In this document: one piece after another, positions 43,188 to 51,799 of the stretch | How positions within the stretch are numbered: position 1 is the stretch's first letter | Layout of the letters: every line of letters begins with the position of its first letter | NCBI RefSeq assembly: GCF_001528665.1 | Contig: NZ_BBYJ01000025.1 | Span: forward strand, 62,001-126,000 | Direction of reading: 5' to 3' | Source: Microtetraspora malaysiensis | GTDB taxonomy: Bacteria; Actinomycetota; Actinomycetes; Streptosporangiales; Streptosporangiaceae | DNA: 64,000 bases | Position numbers and translations under genes: made by a program | Notes under the pieces: model-generated | The model's input: only the letters and a program-made list of their open reading frames with translations | Told to the model about the DNA's origin: nothing | Databases searched by the model: none

Positions 43188-44279
43188 ATGACCGACAACA
43201 TGCTGGATCTTCCACTCGACGCACGGCCGGACCCCGACGCGTTCGTCCGTGCCGCGATGGAATGGCACTTCAACCCCGAAACGGGCTCCGCCTATTGGCT
43301 GGAGCGCGCGAAGACACTGGACTTCGACCCGCGTACGAATGTCCAGACCCTGGACGACCTGGCCCTCTTCCCGAACATCGTCAACGACCTGCGCGATGTC
43401 CGCGCAGAGGACCTGATCCCGCAGGGCTACGGCCCGAATCCGGACGTCGTGGGCGTGTACGAGAGCGGCGGCACCACAGGCTCGCCGAAGCGCGTGGTGG
43501 TCCTGCGGGACTGGTGGTCCCGCAGCACGGACTGGATGAACGCCCACCTGGACGCCGCAGAGTTCCCGCGCGACGTCGACTGGCTCTCCATCATGCCGAG
43601 CGGGCCGCACCTCGCCGGTGAGATGCCGAGAGCGCTGGCCACCAGGCGCGGCGGCATCACCTTCTACCTGGACATGGACCCGCGCTGGGTGAAGAAGGTC
43701 ATCGCCGCGGGCAAAGCCGAGGAGGCGACGGCCTACGCCGAGCACCTCATCGACCAGGCGGCGTTCGTGCTGCAAACCCAGGACATCGGCGTCATCATCA
43801 CCACGCCACCGCTCCTGGAGCGGCTCGCGGGCCGTGACGACCTGGTGAATCTGATCAACGAGAAGGTCAAGGGCATCGTCTGGGCCGGGACCCACATGGA
43901 CGCCGACACCCGCTTCCTGTACATGACCGAAGTGTTCCCCGCGGTCAGGCTCCACGGCATCTACGGAAGCACGATGCTCGGAGGCGGCATATTCGAGCGC
44001 ATCCGCCCGGAGGACGATGACGCGTGCGTCTTCGACCCGCCCTCCCCGTTCATCACCTTCCGCGTCGTGGACCCCGAGACCGGCCGCACCGTCAAGTACG
44101 GCGAGCGCGGACAGGTCGTGATGAACCACGTCAGCAAGAACATGCTGCTGCCCAACAACCTGGAGCGCGACATCGCCACCCGGGTCGAACCGCCGGCCGG
44201 CCAGACCGGTGACTCCGTGGCCGATGTCTCCCCGGTGACCCAGTTCGAGGACGAGGCCGTCATCGAGGGGGTGTACTGA
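43188..44279 (+). CDS. ANL-type adenylating enzyme without C-terminal domain (EhpF-like)
   Basis: Carboxylate-activating enzyme of 363 aa. The phosphate loop ESGGTTGSPKR (about 92-102) is that of acyl-adenylating (ANL) enzymes. HGIYGSTMLGGGIFERI is the A5-like core, and DPETGRTVKYGERGQVVMNHVSKN follows. The roughly 100-residue C-terminal lid domain is absent, as in EhpF of D-alanylgriseoluteic acid biosynthesis, which has about the same length. AGGAAGG lies about ten bases before the ATG. Its stop overlaps the aldehyde dehydrogenase start. Together they could activate and reduce an aromatic acid to an aldehyde. Substrate unknown; no phenazine core genes are in the window. Confidence 0.75.
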   Translation: MTDNMLDLPLDARPDPDAFVRAAMEWHFNPETGSAYWLERAKTLDFDPRTNVQTLDDLALFPNIVNDLRDVRAEDLIPQGYGPNPDVVGVYESGGTTGSPKRVVVLRDWWSRSTDWMNAHLDAAEFPRDVDWLSIMPSGPHLAGEMPRALATRRGGITFYLDMDPRWVKKVIAAGKAEEATAYAEHLIDQAAFVLQTQDIGVIITTPPLLERLAGRDDLVNLINEKVKGIVWAGTHMDADTRFLYMTEVFPAVRLHGIYGSTMLGGGIFERIRPEDDDACVFDPPSPFITFRVVDPETGRTVKYGERGQVVMNHVSKNMLLPNNLERDIATRVEPPAGQTGDSVADVSPVTQFEDEAVIEGVY

Positions 44280-45646
44280 TGACCGATCCGATCCACATCG
44301 ACGCGCTGGGCCCCCACGGCGCCTACCGGGCGCGCAACCGGCTGGTCGTCCCCGACGTGGCGGGCAATCCGCTGGTCGAGCTCAGCCTCGTACCCAAGCT
44401 GTTCGTGACCCGCGCCATGTCCGCAATGCGCAAGGCCGACACGCTCCGCCTGGAGGAGCGCCTGGCCGCGCTGGCCGAGGCGGGCGAGCTGTTCGCCACG
44501 GGAGTGGTCGACGGCCTGTCCGCAACCGACTACCAGTACACGGTCAGCCGGGTGGCCGGCACGCCGCTGCCCGTCGTGCGGGGGGCGGTGCGGGCCATCG
44601 CCGACAGCGCCGCCGGAGCGTTCGGGAGCGCGCAGCAGGCCCGGCCCGTCGGCGCGGTGCACGACTGGCGCGACCCGAAGGCCCGGGACGGCACCGCGGT
44701 CTGGATCCGGCGCGGGGACGTCTTCGCCGTCCATGCGGCGGGCAACCACCCCGGCGTGCACAGCATCTGGCTGGAGGCTCTCGCACTCGGCTTCCGGGTC
44801 GCGGTACGGCCTTCGCGGCGCGAGGCGCTGACGCCGTACCGGCTGATCTCCGCGCTGCGGGCGTCCGGGTTCGGAGCGGACCAGATCGTGCTCCTGCCCA
44901 CCGACCACGAGGCGGCCGACGAGATCCTGCGCCAGGCCGACCTGGCCATGGTGTACGGCGGGCAGGAAGTCATCGACAAGTACGCCGCGGACCCGACGGT
45001 CCTACCGAACGGGCCCGGCCGGTCGAAGATCCTGATCACCGCGGACTGCGACTGGCGCGACCACCTCGACATGATCGTCGACTCGATCAGCCACGAGGGC
45101 GGCGCGGCCTGCATAAACACCACCGCGGTCTTCGTCGAGGGCGACCCGGCTCCGCTCGCCGAGGCGATCGCCGCACGGCTGGGGGTGATTCCCAGCCTGC
45201 CGCCGGAGGACGACAAGGCCGTGCTCACGGCGTACTCCCTGCCGGCCGCGAAGAAGATCGAGAGCTACCTCCGATCCAAGGCCGAGGGTACGACCGCCGT
45301 TCTTGAAGCGGAGGTGGACGAACTGCCCGACGGCAGTGCCGTGCTCCGCCCGGCCGTCCACCTGCTCGACAGTCCCTTCTCCGAGCAGGCGGGCATCGAA
45401 CTGGCCTTCCCGTGCGTGTGGGTGGCCCCCTGGACGCGTGCGGCCTGGTCCGCCGTGTTCCGTGACAGCCTGGTCCTCACCGCCGTGACCAAGGACGAGC
45501 GCCTGCTGGACGACCTCCTCGCCGACCCGACGATCAAGAACCTGTACATCGGCGACCACCCGACGTACTGGATGGCGCTGGGCGTCCCGCACGACGCGTA
45601 CCTGGGCGAGTTCCTGATGCGCACCAAGGCCGTGATCCGCGACTGA
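44279..45646 (+). CDS. Aldehyde dehydrogenase / acyl reductase family protein (EhpG-like)
   Basis: NAD(P)-dependent enzyme of 455 aa. The cofactor domain shows VFAVHAAGNHPGVHSIWLEALALGFRVAVRPSRREALTPYRL, the helix IVLLPTDHEAADEILRQADLAMVYGG, and the catalytic Cys in GGAACINTTAVFVEG. It lacks the Glu/Cys spacing of ordinary aldehyde oxidisers and looks like a reductase of activated acyl groups. Its ATG overlaps the preceding TGA by one base (TGATG). The coupling argues for a two-step reduction with the upstream adenylating enzyme. Confidence 0.75.
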   Translation: MTDPIHIDALGPHGAYRARNRLVVPDVAGNPLVELSLVPKLFVTRAMSAMRKADTLRLEERLAALAEAGELFATGVVDGLSATDYQYTVSRVAGTPLPVVRGAVRAIADSAAGAFGSAQQARPVGAVHDWRDPKARDGTAVWIRRGDVFAVHAAGNHPGVHSIWLEALALGFRVAVRPSRREALTPYRLISALRASGFGADQIVLLPTDHEAADEILRQADLAMVYGGQEVIDKYAADPTVLPNGPGRSKILITADCDWRDHLDMIVDSISHEGGAACINTTAVFVEGDPAPLAEAIAARLGVIPSLPPEDDKAVLTAYSLPAAKKIESYLRSKAEGTTAVLEAEVDELPDGSAVLRPAVHLLDSPFSEQAGIELAFPCVWVAPWTRAAWSAVFRDSLVLTAVTKDERLLDDLLADPTIKNLYIGDHPTYWMALGVPHDAYLGEFLMRTKAVIRD

Positions 45647-45870
45647 GTCTCGGCCTTGACGCGGGTCGGCGCGGTGCCCAGCCCAGGGAGACCGCCACGG
45701 AACTGTCCGTCGCCACCGCTGACCGACGCGCTCCGGCAGGGGAAGGCCGAGGTGGCGAGGTGGTGGCTGGTCGTTCGCCCTCGAGGTTGAGGTCGAGCAA
45801 CGCTTGGTCCGGAAGCCTGGGCGGGGAACCCGCGTACCTCAGGCGTCTCTTGACGTGATCGGCCCCGGGG

Positions 45871-47388
45871 TCACCTCGCCGGACCGAACCAGGTGGCGAG
45901 CGCCTCGCCCAGACCGTCGCGCCCGCCGGCCCAGGCCACGTACCCGTCGGGCCGTACGAGCAGAGCGCCCGCGTCCGGCGCGCCCTCGATGGGGGCCGCA
46001 CGTACGCGATCCCGATGCCCCGCCACGACCCCGCCGGGCCAGTCCTGACCGGGCGGTCCGACGAGCAGCCCCCGGCCGTCGGCGAGCAGTCCTCCGCTCG
46101 ACGCCTCCGGCGGCGTCGCCGATGGCGGGACGAAGCGGCCGACCAAGGGCTCGGCGGCGTCGGGCGCGTAGTCCACGTCCGTGCCCTCGACCATCGCCGA
46201 GAAGTACCGCCTGGCGTCCGGCAGCTCCAGCACCTCGGTCAGCACCTCACGCAACGCGTCCACCTGGGCTCCCGTCCGCATGAGCGCCACCTGCGCCCGG
46301 GTGTTGCGCAGCACCCGGGCGGCCACGGGGTGCCGCTCGGCGGTATAGGTGTCCAGCAGGCTGTCGGGGGCCAGCCCGCGCGCCACCAGCCCGAGTTTCC
46401 AGCCCAGGTTGACCGCGTCCTGCAGGCCGAGGTTGAGCCCCTGCCCGCCGATGGGCGAGTGGACGTGCGCCGCGTCTCCGGCCAGCAGCACCCTGTCCTT
46501 GCGGTAGGTGTCGGCGTGCCGGGTGTTGTCGCTGTAGCGGATCCCGGCCTCCAGCCGGGTGACGACCACGTCGACGCCGGTCACGCGCCGCAGGCTTCCC
46601 TGCAGTTCCCCGGCCGTCATCGGCGCGTCCCGCTCGCCCGGCCCGCCGTCGAACTCGATGGTGGCGATCTCGCCCGGCACCAGCGACAGGTTCACCAGCC
46701 CGCCCTGACCGCGCAAGGACGAGGTGATCGCGCCGGAGTCGGCCAACGCGGCCACCGCCGTCCGTCCCGTCATGGTCGCGGGCGTTCCGGAGAAGGCGAA
46801 AGCGGATCGCTTGCGCACCACGCTCCGCCCGCCGTCGCACCCGACCAGGTATGCCCCGCGGACCACCTGCCCGTCGGCGAGCATGGCGGCGACGCCGTTC
46901 TCGTCCTGCGTCACGTCGGTCACCCGGCAGTTGTGGCGGACCGTGACCCCGAGCTCGGCGGCCCGTGCGGCCAGTACGCCTTCGAGCTGGTGCTGCTTGA
47001 GCATGAGGTAGTCGGCACCCCCGCCCGGCTCCAGCAGCGGAAGCCCGCTGAAGTGCCCTCGGATCATGCCTTTCTGGGCCACCTCGGCCATGAAGGCGAC
47101 CACGTCGGCCTGGGCTGGCGGCGCGTCCTTCAGGTCGGCTCCGGACTCGCGACGCCGGCCCAGCTCCTCGAACATCGCCCGCTGCGCCTCGGCCAGCGGC
47201 TCGACCAGCCCGCGCAGGGCGAGCGACCGCAGGGTGCGGGCGTTGAGGGAGCGCAGGCCCAGGCTGCGGGTTCTGCGTTCCTCGCCCGAGGCCGCCTCCA
47301 GGACCAGTACGCCGGCCCCGGCCAGGGTCAGTTCGCAGGCCAGCAGCAGGCCGACCGGGCCGCCGCCCACGACGATCACGTCGGTCAT
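45871..47388 (-). CDS. FAD-dependent monooxygenase with C-terminal thioredoxin-like domain
   Basis: Aromatic hydroxylase of 505 aa resembling polyketide hydroxylases such as PgaE/RdmE and antibiotic-modifying relatives. FAD motif VVGGGPVGLLLACELTLAGAGVLVLEA is at the N-terminus. The DG motif is YLVGCDGGRSVVRKRS, and the second FAD motif is DRVLLAGDAAHVHSPIGGQGLNLGLQDAVNLGWKL. The last 120 residues (DGRGLLVGPP through VRPDGYVAWAG) form the usual C-terminal domain. It is divergent from a TetR gene with three operator repeats between them. Substrate unknown. Confidence 0.9.
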   Translation of the reverse strand: MTDVIVVGGGPVGLLLACELTLAGAGVLVLEAASGEERRTRSLGLRSLNARTLRSLALRGLVEPLAEAQRAMFEELGRRRESGADLKDAPPAQADVVAFMAEVAQKGMIRGHFSGLPLLEPGGGADYLMLKQHQLEGVLAARAAELGVTVRHNCRVTDVTQDENGVAAMLADGQVVRGAYLVGCDGGRSVVRKRSAFAFSGTPATMTGRTAVAALADSGAITSSLRGQGGLVNLSLVPGEIATIEFDGGPGERDAPMTAGELQGSLRRVTGVDVVVTRLEAGIRYSDNTRHADTYRKDRVLLAGDAAHVHSPIGGQGLNLGLQDAVNLGWKLGLVARGLAPDSLLDTYTAERHPVAARVLRNTRAQVALMRTGAQVDALREVLTEVLELPDARRYFSAMVEGTDVDYAPDAAEPLVGRFVPPSATPPEASSGGLLADGRGLLVGPPGQDWPGGVVAGHRDRVRAAPIEGAPDAGALLVRPDGYVAWAGGRDGLGEALATWFGPAR

Positions 47389-47401
47389 TCCGACTCCTCT
47401 A

Positions 47402-47447
47402 CTTACGCCGTATGCTTACACCGTAAGTAGAACACGTACGGCGTAAG
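47402..47447. promoter_or_regulatory. Triple operator CTTACRCCGTAAG
   Basis: CTTACGCCGTATG (47402-47414), the palindrome CTTACACCGTAAG (47415-47427), and CGTACGGCGTAAG (47435-47447, the same motif reversed). The outer arms CTTACGCCGTA and TACGGCGTAAG form an 11-base inverted repeat. They fill most of the gap between the divergent monooxygenase and TetR genes. Confidence 0.65.
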
Positions 47448-47482
47448 CTTTGTCAAACGATCAGGGAGGAAAGGACGGCTTG

Positions 47483-48151
47483 ATGGCACGGCGCGAGTCG
47501 CTGAACAGGGAGAAGGTTCTCGACGCGGCCCTCGATCTGGCCGACAGAGAGGGCCTGGAGGGACTGTCCATGCGGCGCCTGGCCAAGACGCTCGGCGTCG
47601 AGGCGATGTCGCTCTACAATCACGTCTCCAACAAGGCGGATCTCGTCGACGGCATCGTTGAGCGCGTGTTCGAGCAGGTCGAGCCGCCCGACCCGGCCCT
47701 GCCCTGGCCGGAGCAGGTGCGAGCGACCGCGCTGAGCATGCACCGCGTCTTCAGCCTCCATCCGGTGGTGCCGCTGGCGCTGGCCACCGACCGGTCCAAT
47801 CCGACCTCGCCGCGGGCCATGGGGGCGATGGACGGTCTGGTCGGGGCGCTGTTCCAGGCCGGGTTCGACGAGCGGGGCGCCTGGCGCGCGCTCGGGGCGA
47901 TCAACGGGCTGGTGTACGGAGCGCTGCTGCTGGCGACGGCCGGCTTCACCGGCGCCCCCGGGGCGCACGCGGGCGAGGAACAGGTCGGGGTCTACATCCG
48001 GCGGCTCGACCCGGCCCGGCTGCCGCACTTCAGCAGGCTGCTGGGCTGGACGACGCAGGGCGACGTGAACCCGGCGGCGGACTTCGAGCAGGCCCTGGAC
48101 ATGCTGATCCAGGGCCTGGAGGCGACGGCGAAAAGCGGTCACAGCGGATGA
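47483..48151 (+). CDS. TetR-family regulator with TetR_C_1-like domain
   Basis: Repressor of 222 aa. The helix-turn-helix is ADREGLEGLSMRRLAKTLGVEAMSLYNHVSNKADLVDGIVE, and the C-terminal domain resembles those of tetracycline-type TetR proteins. GGAGGAAAGG precedes the ATG at 47483. It is divergent from the long FAD monooxygenase, and the pairing resembles tetracycline- or polyketide-responsive repressor/hydroxylase couples. Ligand unknown. Confidence 0.9.
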   Translation: MARRESLNREKVLDAALDLADREGLEGLSMRRLAKTLGVEAMSLYNHVSNKADLVDGIVERVFEQVEPPDPALPWPEQVRATALSMHRVFSLHPVVPLALATDRSNPTSPRAMGAMDGLVGALFQAGFDERGAWRALGAINGLVYGALLLATAGFTGAPGAHAGEEQVGVYIRRLDPARLPHFSRLLGWTTQGDVNPAADFEQALDMLIQGLEATAKSGHSG

Positions 48152-48223
48152 CGCCGGCGGACCGGCCGTCAGCGCGTGGAGATCGGACGTCAAGTCATCG
48201 GAAGGTAATGAACTAGTCAGACT

Positions 48224-48229
48224 TTGATA
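48224..48229 (+). promoter_or_regulatory. Possible -10 hexamer GATAAT upstream of sensor kinase
   Basis: GATAAT in an AT-rich stretch (ACTTTGATAATGCTTGACG) within the 172-base gap before the kinase at 48324. Near-consensus hexamers are rare in this GC-rich window, so a real promoter is plausible. The leader would be about 90 bases long. Confidence 0.4.
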
Positions 48230-48323
48230 ATGCTTGACGTTCTTTGACCAGGGTTGGGATTAGTCAGGGGTTTTCGTAAGGTTTGTCGCTTTGATGGTGC
48301 CGGAGGTCAGAGGGGAGACCGCC

Positions 48324-49415
48324 ATGAGATCGCGAAGGCCGCACCTGCCATTGCCCAGCTCCATCCAGGGCCGGTACACCCTCGTCGTCGGAGCGCTGTT
48401 CCTGGTGGTTCTCATCACGGGCGGCGCGGCCATCGACTTCGTGGCCCGCGGCAGCACGCACGGGCCTGTCCCGCAAGGAACGCAGCCGCTCACCGTGGCG
48501 TGGATCGCCGCGGGCGTCCTGTTCGTGGCGGCCGCCGCCGCATGGATCACCTGGATGGTGGTCGGCCGGATCCTCCACCCCCTCAAGGCGATCACGAAGC
48601 GGATCGACCTCACGACCAGTGACCTGAGCCTGCGGCGGCTGCCTCAGGCGCGCGGCGACGACGAGATCGCGCGGCTCGCCCGCTCCTCCAACAAGCTGTT
48701 CGAGCGGTTGGAGGAGGTCATGACCAACCAGCGTCGGTTCGCCTCCCTGGTCTCCCACGAACTCCGGTCACCCGTCACCGCGCTGCGCGCCCAGATCGAG
48801 GAGGCGCTCGACTATCCCGACGAGGTCGACCCGCACGAGACGCTGCGCGCCGCCCTGCGCAGCGCCGAGCGGTTCCAGGTGATCATCGATGAACTGCTCG
48901 CGTACACGAAGGTGAAAAACACCGGTTCGGCGGCTCCCGAGCCGCTCGACCTGACCGAGCTGGTGCGGGAGGAGATCGCGGTCCGATCCCAGGGCATGCA
49001 GGTGCGACTCCACGCCAGTGGCGACCCGACCGCCTTCGCCACCAGGCTGGCCGTCACCGGGGCCGTGGGGAACCTGCTGGCCAACGCGCAGCGGCACGCG
49101 CGCACCCAGGTGGATGTCGAGGTGGAACGCGCGGGCGATCAGGCCGTGGTCGTGGTGCACGACGACGGTGACGGCATCGCGCTCGAGGACCGCGAGCGGG
49201 TCTTCGAACCCTTCGTCCGGCTGGCGGACGGGCGCCGCCGTGACCCCGGCGGCAGCGGGCTCGGCCTCGCCTTCAGCCGGGAGGCCGCCATGGCCAACCA
49301 CGGATCCCTCGCCATCGAGGACTCCCCGCGAGGGGCGCGCTTCGTGCTGCGCCTTCCCCTGACGACCGCCGCCGCCGGCGTTCCGGAGCGTCCCGCCCAG
49401 CCGCTCTCCTCCTGA
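48324..49415 (+). CDS. Orphan sensor histidine kinase (HAMP, HisKA, HATPase)
   Basis: Membrane kinase of 363 aa. Two membrane segments (TLVVGALFLVVLITGGAAIDFV and AWIAAGVLFVAAAAAWITWMVV) flank a very short extracytoplasmic loop. HAMP follows, then the phosphoacceptor box SLVSHELRSPVTALRAQI, and an ATPase domain with NLLANAQRHA, VVHDDGDGIALEDRERVFEPF and DPGGSGLGLAF. GGGGAGA lies five bases before the ATG. The N box is slightly altered. No response regulator is adjacent on either side, so the partner is elsewhere or lost. Confidence 0.9.
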   Translation: MRSRRPHLPLPSSIQGRYTLVVGALFLVVLITGGAAIDFVARGSTHGPVPQGTQPLTVAWIAAGVLFVAAAAAWITWMVVGRILHPLKAITKRIDLTTSDLSLRRLPQARGDDEIARLARSSNKLFERLEEVMTNQRRFASLVSHELRSPVTALRAQIEEALDYPDEVDPHETLRAALRSAERFQVIIDELLAYTKVKNTGSAAPEPLDLTELVREEIAVRSQGMQVRLHASGDPTAFATRLAVTGAVGNLLANAQRHARTQVDVEVERAGDQAVVVVHDDGDGIALEDRERVFEPFVRLADGRRRDPGGSGLGLAFSREAAMANHGSLAIEDSPRGARFVLRLPLTTAAAGVPERPAQPLSS

Positions 49416-49445
49416 CCGGGGAGGCGGCTGGGGCGCCGAAACGGC

Positions 49446-50447
49446 CTATCCGGCCTGGACGCGGCCGTGCCGGTCGCGGGCCTTCAGCCGTACGGTGGGC
49501 ATCTCGGGCGCCGGGAGCGGCCCCTCCTCACAGGAGCCGACCATGCCGAAGCGGGTGGCCGGGTGGCCGCCCCCGTCGAAGCCGGCGTCCCGCATCCAGT
49601 CGTCACGCGCCCGCACGATCTCGTCGTGCGACCGCCCCACGAAGTTCCACCACATGACCAGCGGCTCCTCGAACGGCTCGCCGCCGAGCAGGAACAGCCG
49701 CGCGGGCGCGTCGGCCTCCACCACCAGCTCGGAGCGGCCCTCCCCGAGGTACAGCAGAGCGCCGGGGGAGAGCGGCACGCCCGCGACGCGCGCCGCGCCG
49801 GACATGACGAGCACGGCGGTCTCGAACGACGGATCGACCGGCAGCCGGTGCCGGCCGGGGCCGTGGAACAGCACCTCGGCGCCGAGCAGCGGCGTGTGCA
49901 CCAGCGCGGGGGAGCGGAGCGACCCGATCTCGCCCACCACGACGGTCACCGTGACGTCGCCCTCGCGCAGCGCCGGCAGCGCGGCGTGATGCTCGAACCG
50001 TGCCGCGCCGTGCCTGGCCTCCTCCGGCAGCGCCACCCAGAGCTGCAGGCCGTGCATGACCGCCGGATGCTCCGGCGGCGTCTGCTCGGAGTGCGCGATG
50101 CCGTGTCCCGCCGTCATCAGGTTGAGCTGGCCGGGCACGATCGTCTGGGCGTTGCCCAGGCTGTCACGGTGCAGGATCTCTCCCTCGGCCAACCAGGTGA
50201 CCGTCTGCAGCCCGGTGTGCGGGTGCGGCGGCACCTGCATGCCCGGACGGTCGCGTACGTCGTCCGGGCCGAAGTGGTCGGCGAAGCACCAGGCCCCCAC
50301 CATCCGGCGCGGCCGCTGCGGCAGCAGCCGCCGCACCGTCGTGTAGCGGCCGAGCGGGACGTCGTGTCCGGCGAGGAGCACACTCTCCGGCTCGGCCGCC
50401 GTCGCCTCCTCACACTCGTACGCCTCGGGAGTCGGCAGAGAGGTCAC
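49446..50447 (-). CDS. Pirin family protein
   Basis: Bicupin protein of 333 aa. The metal-binding His set is in MQVPPHPHTGLQTVTWLAEGEILHRDSLG and MTAGHGIAHSEQTP, which match the first cupin. The C-terminal pirin domain contains VLVMSGAARVAGVPLSPGALLYLGEG and LLLGGEPFEEPLVMWWNFVGRSHDEIVRARDDW. Bacterial pirins often have quercetinase or redox-sensing activity. The GTG at 50447 overlaps the stop of the GNAT gene (GTGA). It is last in a three-gene run with a second pirin at 50878. Confidence 0.9.
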   Translation of the reverse strand: MTSLPTPEAYECEEATAAEPESVLLAGHDVPLGRYTTVRRLLPQRPRRMVGAWCFADHFGPDDVRDRPGMQVPPHPHTGLQTVTWLAEGEILHRDSLGNAQTIVPGQLNLMTAGHGIAHSEQTPPEHPAVMHGLQLWVALPEEARHGAARFEHHAALPALREGDVTVTVVVGEIGSLRSPALVHTPLLGAEVLFHGPGRHRLPVDPSFETAVLVMSGAARVAGVPLSPGALLYLGEGRSELVVEADAPARLFLLGGEPFEEPLVMWWNFVGRSHDEIVRARDDWMRDAGFDGGGHPATRFGMVGSCEEGPLPAPEMPTVRLKARDRHGRVQAG

Positions 50448-50794
50448 GCCGGCTCTCCGTCGCTGTCGTCCGGACCCGCGGGGAGGGAGAAGCGCTCGCG
50501 CCGGTCGGCCGGCACCAGGTCGAGATAGCCGGGGTGCCGGGCGATGTAGTCACGGACGAACGGGCAGTACGGCAGGACCGACAGCCCGGCGGCCCGGGAC
50601 GCGTCCAACGCGCCCCGGACGAGCGTCGAGCCGAGGCCGCGGCCGCCGTACGCGGGGTCGATCTCGGTGTGAGGGAACGAGATCTGCGATCCGTGGCGCC
50701 GGTAGTCGGCGAAGCCGACGACCTTCCCCTCCACGGTGATCTCGAACCGGTCGGCCTCCGGGTCGTCGACGACCCGTGGTTCGGTGTGTTCCAT
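50444..50794 (-). CDS. GNAT-family N-acetyltransferase (small YidJ-like)
   Basis: Acetyltransferase-like protein of 116 aa with the short GNAT fold: FEITVEGKVVGFADYRRHGSQISFPHTEIDPAYGGRGLGSTLVRGALDASRAAGLSVLPYCPFVRDYIARHP. The acetyl-CoA pyrophosphate loop is YGGRGLGS. The ATG at 50794 gives the usual compact size for this group. It is sandwiched between two pirin genes and coupled to the second by an overlap. Substrate unknown. Confidence 0.85.
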   Translation of the reverse strand: MEHTEPRVVDDPEADRFEITVEGKVVGFADYRRHGSQISFPHTEIDPAYGGRGLGSTLVRGALDASRAAGLSVLPYCPFVRDYIARHPGYLDLVPADRRERFSLPAGPDDSDGEPA

Positions 50795-50877
50795 AACGTC
50801 TCGGCTCCTTCGACGGGCGCCCGGATCGCCCACGATATCCCGGGTGTGTACAGAACGGACTCTCAGCGCCGTGGCCC

Positions 50878-51648
50878 TCAGGCGGCGATCGTGGCGTGCA
50901 TCTCCCACACCAGGATCTCGGCGGGCTCGACCGCGGTCACCCGCTGTCCGCCGGTCGCGGTGAACCGTACGGCGTCGCCGGGGCCGAGCGTGCCCGCACC
51001 CTCAAGGGTGACCGTGCCGCGCGGCACGAACAGGTGCAGGAACGGGGCCTCGGGCAGCTCGACGCTCTGCTCCGGCCGCAGTCGCGCGGCGTAGAGCGCG
51101 GCGTACCGGTTCTTGATCCGGATGGCGGAGAGGCCGTCGTGCTTGTCCATCCCGGACGCCACCGGCACCAGGCCGCCGGACAGCAGCTCGGCCTCGATCT
51201 CGAGCTGCTCGTAGCCGGGCGTGATCCCGGGCTCGTCGGGGACGACCCACATCTGGACGAAGTGCACCGGCTCGTCGTGCGCCGCGCCACCCCGCAGTCG
51301 CCAGGAGTCGTTCTTCTCCGAGTGCAGGATGCCGGTGCCCGCGCTCATCCGCTGCGCCAGGCCGGGGTAGATCACGCCGGAGTGGCCGGTCGAGTCCTGG
51401 TGGACCAGGGAACCCTCCATGACCCAGGTGACGATCTCCATGTCCTGGTGCGGGTGGGTGTCGAACCCGGTGCCGGGGAGGACGCGGTCGTCGTTGTTGA
51501 CCAGCAGCACGCCGTGGTGGGTGTTGCCGGAGTCGTGGTGCCGGCCGAAGGAGAAGGAGTGGTGGGAATCCAACCACGTGGTGGCGGTGGTGAACCGCTC
51601 GTCCGCGCGGTGGACGTCCACCCGCGGGGTCGGCGTGATCCTGGTCAT
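50878..51648 (-). CDS. Pirin family protein
   Basis: Bicupin protein of 256 aa, shorter than its neighbour. WLDSHHSFSFGRHHDSGNTHHGVLLVNNDDRVLPGTGFDTHPHQDMEIVTWVMEGSLVHQDS contains the metal-binding His residues, and MSAGTGILHSEKND completes the site. The C-terminal half resembles quercetin dioxygenase-type pirins such as YhhW. GGAAGGGG lies five bases before the ATG at 51648. It is divergent from a MarR gene with three operators between them and precedes the GNAT gene by 83 bases in the same direction. Confidence 0.9.
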   Translation of the reverse strand: MTRITPTPRVDVHRADERFTTATTWLDSHHSFSFGRHHDSGNTHHGVLLVNNDDRVLPGTGFDTHPHQDMEIVTWVMEGSLVHQDSTGHSGVIYPGLAQRMSAGTGILHSEKNDSWRLRGGAAHDEPVHFVQMWVVPDEPGITPGYEQLEIEAELLSGGLVPVASGMDKHDGLSAIRIKNRYAALYAARLRPEQSVELPEAPFLHLFVPRGTVTLEGAGTLGPGDAVRFTATGGQRVTAVEPAEILVWEMHATIAA

Positions 51649-51704
51649 GGGATCCCCTTCCGGAGGTCTCGCCCGAAGGGCCGGACGCGGGTCCGGCTCC
51701 GTAG

Positions 51705-51776
51705 ATGATCTGTCATCTACACTCGCCCCGCAACGTACATGACGCGTCATTTATTTCCAACCGCATGACGTGTCAT
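51705..51776. promoter_or_regulatory. Three MarR operators ATGACNNGTCAT
   Basis: ATGATCTGTCAT (51705-51716, one mismatch), ATGACGCGTCAT (51739-51750, perfect) and ATGACGTGTCAT (51765-51776, perfect arms). The third lies just before the TAGGGT hexamer (51787-51792) of the MarR gene, the first nearest the pirin gene. They fill the 151-base gap between the divergent genes. Confidence 0.7.
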
Positions 51777-51799
51777 CCGTTCTGGATAGGGTGAGCGGC

